A stretch of DNA of 64,000 nt. Source: Parahoeflea alexandrii. GTDB taxonomy: Bacteria; Pseudomonadota; Alphaproteobacteria; Rhizobiales; Rhizobiaceae. This document shows positions 53,175 to 62,831 of this stretch, piece by piece. Each line of letters opens with the position of its first letter. The first letter of the stretch is position 1. A program made the position numbers and the translations under genes. The notes below the pieces were generated by a model. That model saw nothing but the letters and a program-made list of their open reading frames with translations. It was not told the origin of the DNA and did no database searches. The stretch lies in assembly GCF_027214025.1 (NCBI RefSeq), contig NZ_JAPWHB010000005.1, forward strand, positions 1 through 64,000. The letters run 5' to 3'.

Positions 53175-54440
53175 TCAGATCGGCCGTTTCTTGATCGAGC
53201 GCAGCGCGCGGTAGGTCATCAGTGCCGATTGCAGGTAGAGCACCAGGAAGGCGCCATTCAGCAGCTCGACCCAGATCACCGTCTCGGTGTTGAGCGCCAG
53301 CAGTGAGGCAAGCAACAGCGCCTTCATCGCACCGAGCGACGCCAGGATCAGCATCCGCACCACCGTTCTGCCCGTCGCATACAGAAGTTCCGAATGGTAC
53401 TCTATCAGGTTGCGGAAGGCCGGTACCATCAGCACGAAAATCAACAGCGGCGCTGCCACGGCGACATTCTTGCCAAGCGCCGTGGGAAACAGCCACAGAA
53501 AACCCGCCATCCCCAAGAGCCCGGCTGTCGAAACCGCCGCAACCACGCCCTCGAGCAGGATCCGGTTCTTGAGCTCGTTGAGCATCGCCGATGTGCGCAT
53601 CAGCTTTTGCGTCAGTACCGTCAGGAAGGCGCGCACCGGCAGCGCGGTCAGGTCGACCAGCCGCATGATGATGGCGTAGATCCCGGCGGTTTCGGGCCCG
53701 CCCAGCGAAAGCACCAGCACCTTGTCGAGTTCCGACTGCACGTAGAACAGCACTTCTGCCCCTGCCACCGAGACGGCGTCGAGCCAGCGCCGGACATAGA
53801 GCGCCGGCTTCCAGCGCAGCCTGACCCGCGGATAGAAGAACCCGATGGCGATGATGGCGGCCATGCCGTTGGCGGCGAGGTAGTACCAGCCCCAGCTGGC
53901 AAGCGTTGCATCCGCCAGCCAGGCAAACAGCACTGCGGCGACGGTCTTGAGCGCGGTGGCGACCACAACCAGCACCGATCCGGACCCGAAGCGGTTGGTG
54001 CCGTAGCTGACGATGACCGCGATTTCCATGATCCGCCAGCACAGCACTTCCGCCACGATGATCTTGGCGAAGGTCGCAAGCTGCATCTCGCCGGCGAAGA
54101 TCAGTGCGTGGGTCAGCCAGGCCGCGAGCGCGATCACCGGAGCCGACAGCACCACGCCGCCCAGGAAACCCGCGGTGTAGACCCCGAGCAACCGGGTCTT
54201 CACCGTGGCGATCCGGTAGAGCGGCGAGACAAACCCGAAGGCCAGAAGCCGCGACAGCATGATGCCGCAGGCCGACGCGGTGGCGAACAGGCCGAATTCG
54301 CTGATCGACAGAGTGTTGGCGATGGCGATGAAATAGACCAGCGAAATCACCAGCCGTCCAGCCGATCCCCCCACCATCGAGAGATAGGCGCGGATCAGGG
54401 TGCTGTTGGCGCTAGCAAGATGTCTCAGGCGAACAATCAT
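53175..54440 (-). CDS. Wzx-like polysaccharide flippase
   Basis: A 421-residue membrane protein with about 12 hydrophobic segments, of the MATE/MVF-related polysaccharide transporter type. It begins MIVRLRHLASANSTLIRAYLSMVGGSAGRLVISLVYFIAIANTLSISEFGLF, a typical Wzx opening. It would flip lipid-linked oligosaccharide made by the neighbouring transferases. Reading further upstream adds sequence unlike the family, so the ATG at 54440 is used; its ribosome site is weak. It diverges from the ExoP-like gene. Confidence 0.88.
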   Translation of the reverse strand: MIVRLRHLASANSTLIRAYLSMVGGSAGRLVISLVYFIAIANTLSISEFGLFATASACGIMLSRLLAFGFVSPLYRIATVKTRLLGVYTAGFLGGVVLSAPVIALAAWLTHALIFAGEMQLATFAKIIVAEVLCWRIMEIAVIVSYGTNRFGSGSVLVVVATALKTVAAVLFAWLADATLASWGWYYLAANGMAAIIAIGFFYPRVRLRWKPALYVRRWLDAVSVAGAEVLFYVQSELDKVLVLSLGGPETAGIYAIIMRLVDLTALPVRAFLTVLTQKLMRTSAMLNELKNRILLEGVVAAVSTAGLLGMAGFLWLFPTALGKNVAVAAPLLIFVLMVPAFRNLIEYHSELLYATGRTVVRMLILASLGAMKALLLASLLALNTETVIWVELLNGAFLVLYLQSALMTYRALRSIKKRPI

Positions 54441-54628
54441 CGAGTACCGTATTGGGAAGACGTCTGCAGCTGCCGCACCCGTCGTTTCATCCGTCAAATC
54501 ATACGGGGAATATGTTAATTCGGCGTTCGAGCCAGCGGAATTTATGCGAATTTGGCTATATGTGGCCAAAGCGGCAAGGGCGCGCGCCCGTTCGAATAAC
54601 TGCGATTCTCCAACTGTTTCGCTGGAAA

Positions 54629-54644
54629 TTAACCATTTGTTACC
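54629..54644 (+). promoter_or_regulatory. CtrA-like site before the ExoP-like gene
   Basis: TTAACCATTTGTTACC fits TTAA-N7-TTAAC with one mismatch and includes the TTAACCAT half-site. It lies 65 bp before the start at 54710, within an AT-rich region between two divergent genes. The first 13 bases equal the distal site before rem. Confidence 0.4.
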
Positions 54645-54709
54645 CATGAATTTATAGCCTGTCTTAACGAAGTCGACAATTTTGCCAACCAAGGCGGCCA
54701 AAGCCGGAC

Positions 54710-57700
54710 ATGAGCGATTCCACCGAAGACAGAAGACACCGCGGCCGCCGTGGATCGCTGCTCGACCATGCTCGCGACGCGCAGCCGGCCGCGCCTGAAC
54801 CCGTGATCGAACCCGTGACCGGGTTTCCGGAAGCCGGTGCCCGCACGGGCAGGGCGTCGTCGGCCTCGAATGCATCGCTTCTGACCACGCCCACCCGTTC
54901 GGCGCGCATTTCCACGTCGCGCTTTGCCGAGCCCGGCAATCAGGCTCCGGCCCGGTCGGCCCCGCCGCTGCTTGCATCCGCCGCCGCCAAACCGGCAGCG
55001 CCGCGCCCGGCAGCCGCGCGCCCGCAGCTTGCCGCGGTCAGCCAGCCATCGCCGGGACGCGAGAGATTCGGTGACAGGATCGCCCGCCTGATCGGCACGA
55101 TCGCACCGGAAGCCAGGCCTGCTGAACCCCGTGCGGTCGACGCGGGTCTTACCGCCGATGAACCGGCCCCGGTCCACCCCGTCGCGGAAGCGCAGCCGGG
55201 CCCCGGCCCGGAGAACCATTCCCGGGCGGCAGCCCGGCCGGAGCCTTCACCCGTTGACCCCGATCGTCCCCGGGATCGCCAGCGTGACGACCGGTACGAT
55301 GGCGACGATCACTACCACTGGCATGCCGCGTCCGGCGGGGGCCAGTTCGAGGACGGAACACGGCCGCTGCTCGATGCGTCGATCCTGATATCCGCGGTCT
55401 GGCGCTTCCGCAGGTTGATCGCTGCGGCAACCGTGGCCGGAGCCATGCTCGGCGTGCTGATGGCGCTGTCGACGCCGCACAGATATTATGCCGAAAGCCG
55501 GCTGTTTGTTGATCCGCGCGAAATCCGGGTCACCGAAGACGACATCCGCAACCAGCAGCTTTCCACCGAGGCCATGCTGGCGATCACTGACAGCCAGTTG
55601 CAGATCCTGTCGTCGACCAGCGTTCTGGAGAAGGTGATCGAGGATCTGGGTCTTGACCGCGATCCCGAGTTCAACGGATCGATGTCGTCGGGCGGCATCA
55701 GCGGCGGCCTGTCGCTGATCCGCGAACTGTTCACCGGCAAGAATGCAACGACCGAAGGCGAACAGAAGGCGCTCAACAATCTGCGCAAGGCGCTGTCGGT
55801 TGGCCGCGATGCGAAAACCTTCGTCATCATCGTCGGCGTCGACACGCGCGATCCGGAAAAGTCTGCGCTGATTGCCAATCAGATCGTCGAGACCTATCTC
55901 GATTCCGAAGGTCAGGCGCAATCCAGCCTGCTGGAGCGGACATCGGAATCCATCGACACCCGGATCAACTCGCTGCGTGCCGATCTTGACGCCGCCGAGC
56001 GCGAGGTCGAGCGCTTCAAGGCCGAGAACGGCCTGGTTGGCGTAGGTGGACAATATATCGATGACAAGGAAATCCTGGCGCTGAGCGATCAGCTCGCCAA
56101 TGCCCGGGCCATGAAGGTCGGCATCCGGGTCAAGGCCGACAACCTCGCCCGGGTGAAGATCGACGACGTCCTCTCCGGCGCCTTTCCCGAAGAGCTGCTG
56201 TCTGCCAATCTCAGCGAACTGCGCAAGCAATACGCCCAGACCAAATCCAACGCCGATTCGCTGGCCACTCGTCTCGGCCCCCGCCATCCGCAATACATCG
56301 CCGCCATGCAGTCGCTCGAAACCATCACCAACGAGATCAGCGCCGAGTTGCGCCGTATCGTCGCCAGCTCCCAGACCGAGCTGCAGCGCGCGGTGGAAAC
56401 CGAGCAGGAACTGGCAAGTCAGATGGCGGTGGCCAAGAGCCGCGCCATCGACCAGTCGGTCGAACTCGTCACCTTGCGCGAACTTGAGCGCAAGGCCAAC
56501 GCCACCCGTGGCATCTACGAGGCCTTTCTCACCCGCTCGCGCGAGACCAGCGAACGCTCCAACCTGTCGACGCGCAACGTCCGGGTCATTTCCCCGGCCG
56601 AGGCGCCGCTTCAGCCGATGGGTCCGTCGCGCAAGTTCATCGCCATCGGCGGCATGATCGCAGGCTTCCTCGCAGGCCTTGGCCTGGCGCTTCTCGCCGG
56701 TGCGATCGAAAGCATCCGCGCCTACAATGGCATGCAGGCCCAGGCCCGGTACCCGGGGTCGGCCTCCGGCGGCTACCCCCAGCCGCCTTCGCCTGGCCCG
56801 CAGACGCCTCCCGGTGGGCCTGGCCAGAGGTTCTGGCCATCCGGCAGCACCGAGATGCCCGGCCGTGACGCCGCTTTCGGCGCGGCCGCAGCACAGCCAT
56901 GGTCGGGGAAGCAACAGCCGGTCGCGGAGAACCCAGCGCAGAGCGAGCCTCTCGCGGGCAAGCCCGGCCTGCGTGAAACCTTCCACCTTGGCTTGCTGCG
57001 TCCGAAACCCATCCGCGAGCAGGCCCCGCGTTCAGGCGCCGCTGCCGCGCAAACCGCAGCTTTCAAACCCGAAGTGGAGCCTGTCGGCGATCATGACCCG
57101 CAGCGGACCTCCGCCACGGGCCGCAATGCACAGGCCTTCATGGCCGGTCATGGCCAGGTCCATGACGAGCCGCAACAGTTGGCGCCGGTCGGTTTCCCCG
57201 GAAATCCGGTTGGCGAGGAGTCGCAGGCCGCCCAGCCGTTCCCGCCGGCCCCCACGCCCCATCAGCACTCCTTGCCGCCCGCGCAGCCGGCCGGCCAGCC
57301 ACCGGTTCAGCAGCCTGTATATCCCTATCATCCCGCATATGCAGCCGATCCGCATGCCCAGGTCCATACCCAAGTCCATGCCCAGGCGCCCGTATACCCT
57401 GTCTACCAGCCGGCCTATCCCGTCGGTCCGGCAGTCCACCCCTATCCGGCGCCACCGCAGATGATGCCGGGCCTGCCGCCTCAGACCTATCCTCTGCCGC
57501 CCCACGCTTATCAACCGCAGCCGCAGATGCCTCAGCACCCGTATCCGGCGGCCTACCAGACGCCGCCACTCTATCCGGTTCAGCAGCCGCTTGCGCCGGC
57601 GCAGGCCTGGCAGCAGCAGGTCACGCCTCCCTTGCCGCAGCCCGCGCCGCCGGCCCCTGCAATGCCGGTCGTCCAGCCCCAGGCCCAGGCCCAAACTCAT

Positions 57701-57844
57701 GCACACCCGCAGCAGCCGGCCGGGCCGGCCCCCGCACCTGTCCCGGTAGCCCGCGACAACGCGGCTGCCGAGCGCATCCGCCGCGAGATGGACGACCTCC
57801 GCTCCCGGATCGACAGCTACGGTGCGGACCGCCGCCGCGCCTGA
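54710..57844 (+). CDS. Wzz/ExoP-like polysaccharide co-polymerase without kinase domain
   Basis: A 1044-residue inner-membrane protein of the GumC/ExoP type that sets chain length of exported polysaccharide. Residues 1-225 are disordered, Pro/Ala/Arg-rich. A first membrane segment lies near 233-252, followed by the Wzz domain ([19 protein letters not shown]) and long periplasmic coiled coils. The conserved PxxP-like stretch [18 protein letters not shown] leads into the second membrane segment at about 642-665. The remaining 380 residues are Pro/Gln/His-rich, with no Walker motifs, so the usual tyrosine kinase half is missing. Confidence 0.88.
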   Translation: MSDSTEDRRHRGRRGSLLDHARDAQPAAPEPVIEPVTGFPEAGARTGRASSASNASLLTTPTRSARISTSRFAEPGNQAPARSAPPLLASAAAKPAAPRPAAARPQLAAVSQPSPGRERFGDRIARLIGTIAPEARPAEPRAVDAGLTADEPAPVHPVAEAQPGPGPENHSRAAARPEPSPVDPDRPRDRQRDDRYDGDDHYHWHAASGGGQFEDGTRPLLDASILISAVWRFRRLIAAATVAGAMLGVLMALSTPHRYYAESRLFVDPREIRVTEDDIRNQQLSTEAMLAITDSQLQILSSTSVLEKVIEDLGLDRDPEFNGSMSSGGISGGLSLIRELFTGKNATTEGEQKALNNLRKALSVGRDAKTFVIIVGVDTRDPEKSALIANQIVETYLDSEGQAQSSLLERTSESIDTRINSLRADLDAAEREVERFKAENGLVGVGGQYIDDKEILALSDQLANARAMKVGIRVKADNLARVKIDDVLSGAFPEELLSANLSELRKQYAQTKSNADSLATRLGPRHPQYIAAMQSLETITNEISAELRRIVASSQTELQRAVETEQELASQMAVAKSRAIDQSVELVTLRELERKANATRGIYEAFLTRSRETSERSNLSTRNVRVISPAEAPLQPMGPSRKFIAIGGMIAGFLAGLGLALLAGAIESIRAYNGMQAQARYPGSASGGYPQPPSPGPQTPPGGPGQRFWPSGSTEMPGRDAAFGAAAAQPWSGKQQPVAENPAQSEPLAGKPGLRETFHLGLLRPKPIREQAPRSGAAAAQTAAFKPEVEPVGDHDPQRTSATGRNAQAFMAGHGQVHDEPQQLAPVGFPGNPVGEESQAAQPFPPAPTPHQHSLPPAQPAGQPPVQQPVYPYHPAYAADPHAQVHTQVHAQAPVYPVYQPAYPVGPAVHPYPAPPQMMPGLPPQTYPLPPHAYQPQPQMPQHPYPAAYQTPPLYPVQQPLAPAQAWQQQVTPPLPQPAPPAPAMPVVQPQAQAQTHAHPQQPAGPAPAPVPVARDNAAAERIRREMDDLRSRIDSYGADRRRA

Positions 57845-57984
57845 CGCGCGCACAGCGCTTGAATTTTGACACCAGAGGACGCAAAGAGGCTATCAGCCGT
57901 TGCGTCCGGTTTCGTAGGGTCTCTCCGGGAGCCGGCTCCTGCGGCCATCAGGACCGTGCGGCGGCAGATCGAAGAGGATGGATC

Positions 57985-58884
57985 ATGGCGAAGGTGATTG
58001 ACGGCAAGGCCGTTGCGGCGGGCGTGGTGGAACAGGTGACGGCGGCCAGCAACGCGCTGGAGGCTCAGACCGGAGCGCGCCCGGGTCTGGCGGTGATCAT
58101 CGTCGGCGACGATCCGGCCTCCCATGTCTATGTCTCGTCGAAGAGCCGCATGGCCAAGCAGTGCGGCTTCAAGTCGGTGCAGCACACGCTGCCCGCCGAA
58201 ACCACGCAAGGTGAGCTCGAGGCGCTGGTCGCCAAACTCAACGAAGATCCCGAGATCCACGGCATCCTGGTGCAGCTGCCGCTGCCCACGCATCTTGATT
58301 CCGATGCGGTGATCCAGTCGATCCGGCCCGAGAAGGATGTCGACGGCCTGCACGTCGTCAATGCCGGCAAGCTGATGACCGGCGATCTCGAGGGCGGGCT
58401 GATCTCCTGCACGCCCGCCGGCGCCATGCTGTTCGTGCGCCAGACACACGGCGAGGATCTCTCCGGCCTCAACGCGGTTGTCATCGGCCGCTCCAACCTG
58501 TTCGGCAAGCCGATGTCGGCGCTGCTGCTCGCAGCCAACGCCACCGTGACGACGGCCCACTCGCGCACGAAGGATCTGGCGAGCGTCTGCCGCAACGCCG
58601 ACATTCTTGTCGCCGCCGTCGGCCGTCCGCAGATGGTCAAGGCTGACTGGGTCAAGCCCGGCGCCACCGTCATCGATGTCGGCATCAACCGCATCGACGC
58701 GCCCGAACGCGGCGAAGGCAAGACCCGCCTCGTCGGCGACGTCGCCTTCAACGAATGCGCCGAAGTGGCGAGCGTGATCACCCCCGTCCCCGGCGGCGTC
58801 GGCCCGATGACCATCGCCATGCTGATGGCCAACACCGTGACCGCCGCCATGCGCGCCCACGGAATCAAGCCTCCGAGGTTTTGA
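57985..58884 (+). CDS. folD: Methylenetetrahydrofolate dehydrogenase/cyclohydrolase FolD
   Basis: A 299-residue bifunctional folate enzyme that interconverts 5,10-methylene-, methenyl- and 10-formyl-tetrahydrofolate. Catalytic region [21 protein letters not shown] with the Y-x3-K pair, then [15 protein letters not shown], the NADP-binding [15 protein letters not shown] and the closing [15 protein letters not shown] are all intact. A GAGG ribosome site precedes the ATG at 57985. A housekeeping gene unrelated to the glycan locus. Confidence 0.97.
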   Translation: MAKVIDGKAVAAGVVEQVTAASNALEAQTGARPGLAVIIVGDDPASHVYVSSKSRMAKQCGFKSVQHTLPAETTQGELEALVAKLNEDPEIHGILVQLPLPTHLDSDAVIQSIRPEKDVDGLHVVNAGKLMTGDLEGGLISCTPAGAMLFVRQTHGEDLSGLNAVVIGRSNLFGKPMSALLLAANATVTTAHSRTKDLASVCRNADILVAAVGRPQMVKADWVKPGATVIDVGINRIDAPERGEGKTRLVGDVAFNECAEVASVITPVPGGVGPMTIAMLMANTVTAAMRAHGIKPPRF

Positions 58885-59471
58885 GGGGGAGTGGGGAGAA
58901 GGGGGGAGAGGGGCAGTACGCTGCTCTCCGGCCAGTATTCGCTACGCGCCCCCATTCCTGTCCTTGGTGATTTCCGATTTGCGGCTTTAAAACGGTCGTT
59001 GTCAACGATGACGAGAACGGACCGCAACTACGGACATTCTGTCCGCATGCATGCTGTCCTTTGACTTTGCAGTCCGATTGATTTTGTCGACCCTATCTGA
59101 CGCAATTTGGCGCTACCCACCAAGTGTTCATTGGGCTATACCCAGCTGACACGATCCCATGCCCCGACCTATGTCAGCCGTTCCTATGGAGAAGGTGTAC
59201 TGATGGCATCGTATTGTCTGCTGCGGGTGAAACGTATGCCCCTTCTGGTAGACCCCATGGGGGCGACGGCTGCGCCAAGGGACTTAGATGCCCCCGCGCA
59301 AAAAATTTCTAATTCTGAAGTGCCGCCCTTTTAGCTTGTCAATGCACCGCAGTACATTGCGCGCGAGCAAAGCTGTTGAGGACCCATTTAAGTTGTGATC
59401 CTTTCGTGTCTGCTTCATTGACGGACGGTGTGATTTCTGATGCCTTTGAGCTTCGCACACAGGGGCAGCAA
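58885..59471. other. 587-bp spacer before the NACHT-type gene
   Basis: The left end is a G-rich tract directly after the folD stop. GC content then falls toward the level of the next gene. No tRNA, integrase, insertion sequence or clear promoter was recognised. A 43-codon frame (59203-59334) with a GGAGAAGG sequence before its ATG exists, but nothing else supports it as a gene. Confidence 0.5.
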
Positions 59472-62400
59472 ATGAAAATCGATACTTCAGCAAAAGGCCG
59501 TAAACCTGCATGGACTACGGCTGCGGCAGATTTGGCAAAGGCCGCCGCCGCCGCTGTCCCGGTACTAATCACAGGGCAGCCCGGCGCTTCGATGGTAGCA
59601 ATGGGCGCAGCCATGCCTGCTATCATTGATGCTGCCCTGGCTCTGTCGAGCCACAGCAAGCCTTCGTTGGGTTCTAGCGCTTGGTCAATGGTAAAAGCCG
59701 CCTACGCGGCAGGTATTGTGCGGTTCATATCGACCGCTCCATTGGACCGGCGACCAACGGGCGTGGAGCTTCAGTCCCTTGTCGAGACACTAGTTATCCG
59801 GCTTGAACTTCTGCTTGAGGAGAATACTCAGGAGTTGTCACCTGAGGTGTTTTTGTCCCCTTTGAGACTTCCTGCTTTCCGCAGGATGGCCAGAGACATC
59901 ACACATGAGATGAGGCTCTATACACTAGACAATCCCATTGCCAATGGGCGGAAGCTGTTCGAAGAGTGTTTGATCGAAGGGTTCCTGGATTGCAGGAATG
60001 CCCGTCCGGACGAATTTGCAAAGGTCGAGCAGAGTTTCCGAGGGGCATTTGCAGACGGCTACGACAAGTACAGATCGCTAACGCGTCACTACAATTTCCT
60101 TCTTAACTCCTTCAGTCTGAAGCCAGTTTTTGGGCAAGAAGACGAAGGGATAACGTTGTCAGATCTCTACGTTCGCCAGAGAGCACTTTGGGTTTCGAGG
60201 GAAAGGCATGAGGGGCATGTCCAAGAGGACGATGGACCGGCTGAGCTTGTAGGAAGCGACTTTTTTCGGGAGAGCGATAAGGATCCGCACAAATGGCGCT
60301 ATTTGTTCCACGTTGACGACTTGCATGCTACCATATGGACGTGGTTACGGGAGCGCGACTGCAGTGAAGCAATTAGAGTTATTGCGGGTGGTCCCGGTTC
60401 AGGAAAATCCACTCTGGCGCGTGCGTTAGCTATCGAAGCCATTGATAGCGAGGAATTTGATGTTTTGTTCGTTCCCTTACAAGAAATCGAAGCTGTAGGA
60501 TCGTTTCCGGTCCGCGTGGAAAATCTCTTGAGGTCACGGACCGATCTTGGTTTAGATCGACATCCAGACGCGCTTAATTGGCTGGGCCAAAGCGAGACCA
60601 CGGGGTCTTCTCCGGTGCGTCCCCTGCTGCTCATCTGCGATGGTCTTGATGAAATCGCTCCGCCAGGGTCCGCCGAAGCGGCGACAGTTACCGCCGATTT
60701 TGTGCAAGCACTTAGTTCCTGGGTCTACGCGCGGAACTCCGGTGGGTTCCATGTCTGTGCGCTAGTGTTGGGTCGAACTATCTCTGCCCAAGAGGCTTTC
60801 CATAAATTGGGCATCGGACATCACGCACTCGTTCGGGTAGCCGGTTTCCTTCCAGTAACGGGCACGGATGAATGGGAGAAGGCGAAACGCCACAGTTGCA
60901 CTGTCGATCTTGCGCAGCTTGCAGAGAAGGACCAGCGGCAAGAATACTGGCTCAATTGGTGTTCAGCAAAGGCAATAGCGGACCAATCGCTGCCCGTCGC
61001 TTTAGAGGCAAACAACGCGCCCGGACGGGCGCTTCAAGAACTTACCGCCGAACCGCTGCTTCTGTATCTTCTAATTTGGACAGGCTACCTAGGCCAGCAG
61101 TGGGAAAAAGCGGCAAGTAATCGCAATCACGTCTACGAGGAAATCTTCAAGCAGATCTATCAAAGGAAGTGGGGATTATCCGCACCACGAGTGACGGGTA
61201 ACAAGCAGCGGGGTGGCCACCCAGCCACTGATGATGTTTCAGAGGATGATTTTTTCCTCTTGCAAGAGGCATTAGGCTTAGCGTCTTGGGGTACCGGCGG
61301 GCGCACGGTGAACGTGGCCGCGTTTGATGCCATGCTTAAGGTTTATCTCAATGAAGACAAATATGAAGATATTTCAGATAGCGTAGCAAGTTCCCTCAAA
61401 TCAGTTGCGCTCCAGGGGTACACGCGCAGTGTGGGGGGAGATGCTGCTGGCTATGAGTTTGTTCACAAAACCATCGGCGAGTATCTTATCGCTAGGGGAC
61501 TCGCCACCACATTGACAACGGCTTTGGACGAAGTACGGGAGCGCTCCTCTCCCGGCAGGTGTGCAAAAGCTGCAGCTAAACTTGCAGCAATCATGCGATA
61601 TGGAGTTCTGAAGCCGGAAATAGCTAGGTTTTTTGTTGACGAGCTACGAATGCGCCTCCGCAGCGCTAAAATTGCACGCCGCGAACTGGAATGGCATTTT
61701 TTGCCGGTTATGAATTGGCTTTTACAAAACGGGTTTAGCTTCTCGCCTGAACCAGGTGGTCAAACTGAAATGGTTTATGCAAGAGCAGACCAGTCAGACC
61801 AGCGTATCTGGGACGTAGTCTGGTCTGCGTTTCAAGCAATAGCGCACATTTCGTATCCCTGGCGGACGATGGGCATAAATCATGATGAAGCCTGGGAAGT
61901 CGGCCCTGTTCGCCTGGATTGGCCAAATCCTCAGTCCTTCATATCACTCTTCGCGCGCCTGTCTTCTAGAAGTCACGTCGCAGAAACAGGTAGGATACCT
62001 ACATTTGATTACTTGGATATTCGCGGGCAGGCGGTAACCGATTACACTTTCGGCAGCGTGATCTTCAATGAAAGCAGCAATGAAGGGTCTTTTCGACCTC
62101 TGATATGGCTACCGATTTCAATGCGCGCCTGTAGATTAGATGGCCTTTTTTTTTACGGAGCTAATTTGCGGGAAGCTCACTTGAATCTTTCTAGTTTGGT
62201 GGAGACCGTATTTTCTGGGGCTAGATTAGATCGCGCTATTTTGCAGAAAGCTAACTGCAGGTCGGCAGTATTTGTAGACGCGTCTCTAAATTTTGTTGAT
62301 GCGCATGAGGCGAATTTTACTGGAGCAAATCTTAGCGGGACGAAATTTAAATCCGCGCAGCTGCAGGAAACGGATCTTTCTGAAGCAAAGTTCGATCCAC

Positions 62401-62747
62401 GAGTGCGAGAAGGAGGCCTTACCATATTTGCCAACGCGTCACTAGAACGCGCGAAAGTGCAAAATACGGATTTGGGACAGTCCATCCTATTTCGGTGCAA
62501 AGTCGATGGTGCCGACTTCACTGGCGCAGATCTAACGAAATGCCACATAGTAGATACAGATTTCAGAAAAACTATACTCGAGGAAAATCAGAGTGAACTG
62601 AAGAAGAATTCCGCTAGAAAATCCAAGGGTGGTCCGAATAGAACGCAAACCATTCTCGTTATGGATGATGAAGAGATAGCAGCGGAGAAATTAGCATTCA
62701 ATGGGCGCGCCCCCTTACCTCGAGGGAAGTCAAAGAAGAAGAGCTAA
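59472..62747 (+). CDS. NACHT-type STAND NTPase with C-terminal pentapeptide repeats; candidate defence protein
   Basis: A 1091-residue signal-transducing NTPase. Residues 17-58 are Ala-rich and hydrophobic; 59-290 are helical and unrecognised. The NTPase core has Walker A GGPGSGKST (306-314) and the NACHT-style Walker B LLLICDGLDEIAP with D390, D393 and E394. Helical regions follow (LTAEPLLLYLLI; YEFVHKTIGEYLIARGLA, typical after NACHT cores). About 886-1036 are pentapeptide repeats (ANLREAHLNL, GARLDRAILQKAN, ANFTGANLSGTKF). The tail is lysine-rich. Bacterial NACHT proteins include anti-phage immune sensors; that role here is inference. The ATG at 59472 has AGGGG upstream; a TTG at 59376 would add 32 residues. 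Sampled GC is about 45-53%, against about 72% in folD, suggesting transfer. Confidence 0.85.
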   Translation: MKIDTSAKGRKPAWTTAAADLAKAAAAAVPVLITGQPGASMVAMGAAMPAIIDAALALSSHSKPSLGSSAWSMVKAAYAAGIVRFISTAPLDRRPTGVELQSLVETLVIRLELLLEENTQELSPEVFLSPLRLPAFRRMARDITHEMRLYTLDNPIANGRKLFEECLIEGFLDCRNARPDEFAKVEQSFRGAFADGYDKYRSLTRHYNFLLNSFSLKPVFGQEDEGITLSDLYVRQRALWVSRERHEGHVQEDDGPAELVGSDFFRESDKDPHKWRYLFHVDDLHATIWTWLRERDCSEAIRVIAGGPGSGKSTLARALAIEAIDSEEFDVLFVPLQEIEAVGSFPVRVENLLRSRTDLGLDRHPDALNWLGQSETTGSSPVRPLLLICDGLDEIAPPGSAEAATVTADFVQALSSWVYARNSGGFHVCALVLGRTISAQEAFHKLGIGHHALVRVAGFLPVTGTDEWEKAKRHSCTVDLAQLAEKDQRQEYWLNWCSAKAIADQSLPVALEANNAPGRALQELTAEPLLLYLLIWTGYLGQQWEKAASNRNHVYEEIFKQIYQRKWGLSAPRVTGNKQRGGHPATDDVSEDDFFLLQEALGLASWGTGGRTVNVAAFDAMLKVYLNEDKYEDISDSVASSLKSVALQGYTRSVGGDAAGYEFVHKTIGEYLIARGLATTLTTALDEVRERSSPGRCAKAAAKLAAIMRYGVLKPEIARFFVDELRMRLRSAKIARRELEWHFLPVMNWLLQNGFSFSPEPGGQTEMVYARADQSDQRIWDVVWSAFQAIAHISYPWRTMGINHDEAWEVGPVRLDWPNPQSFISLFARLSSRSHVAETGRIPTFDYLDIRGQAVTDYTFGSVIFNESSNEGSFRPLIWLPISMRACRLDGLFFYGANLREAHLNLSSLVETVFSGARLDRAILQKANCRSAVFVDASLNFVDAHEANFTGANLSGTKFKSAQLQETDLSEAKFDPRVREGGLTIFANASLERAKVQNTDLGQSILFRCKVDGADFTGADLTKCHIVDTDFRKTILEENQSELKKNSARKSKGGPNRTQTILVMDDEEIAAEKLAFNGRAPLPRGKSKKKS

Positions 62748-62831
62748 TATTCAACTAATCTTCCGGGCAGATGCCTTGCTCGCTAATAGATAAGCTGTCT
62801 CGCTGGGGCTTGCCGGAGTTGATCTTCCCCC

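Noticed and set aside
55247-56986. A 579-codon open frame on the minus strand inside the ExoP-like gene
   Set aside because: Antisense to a well-supported Wzz-type protein; no ribosome site or motifs.
59203-59334. A 43-codon frame upstream of the NACHT-type gene with a GGAGAAGG ribosome-site-like sequence
   Set aside because: No recognisable features, a gap of 137 bp to the next gene, and no way here to test conservation; too weak to call a gene.
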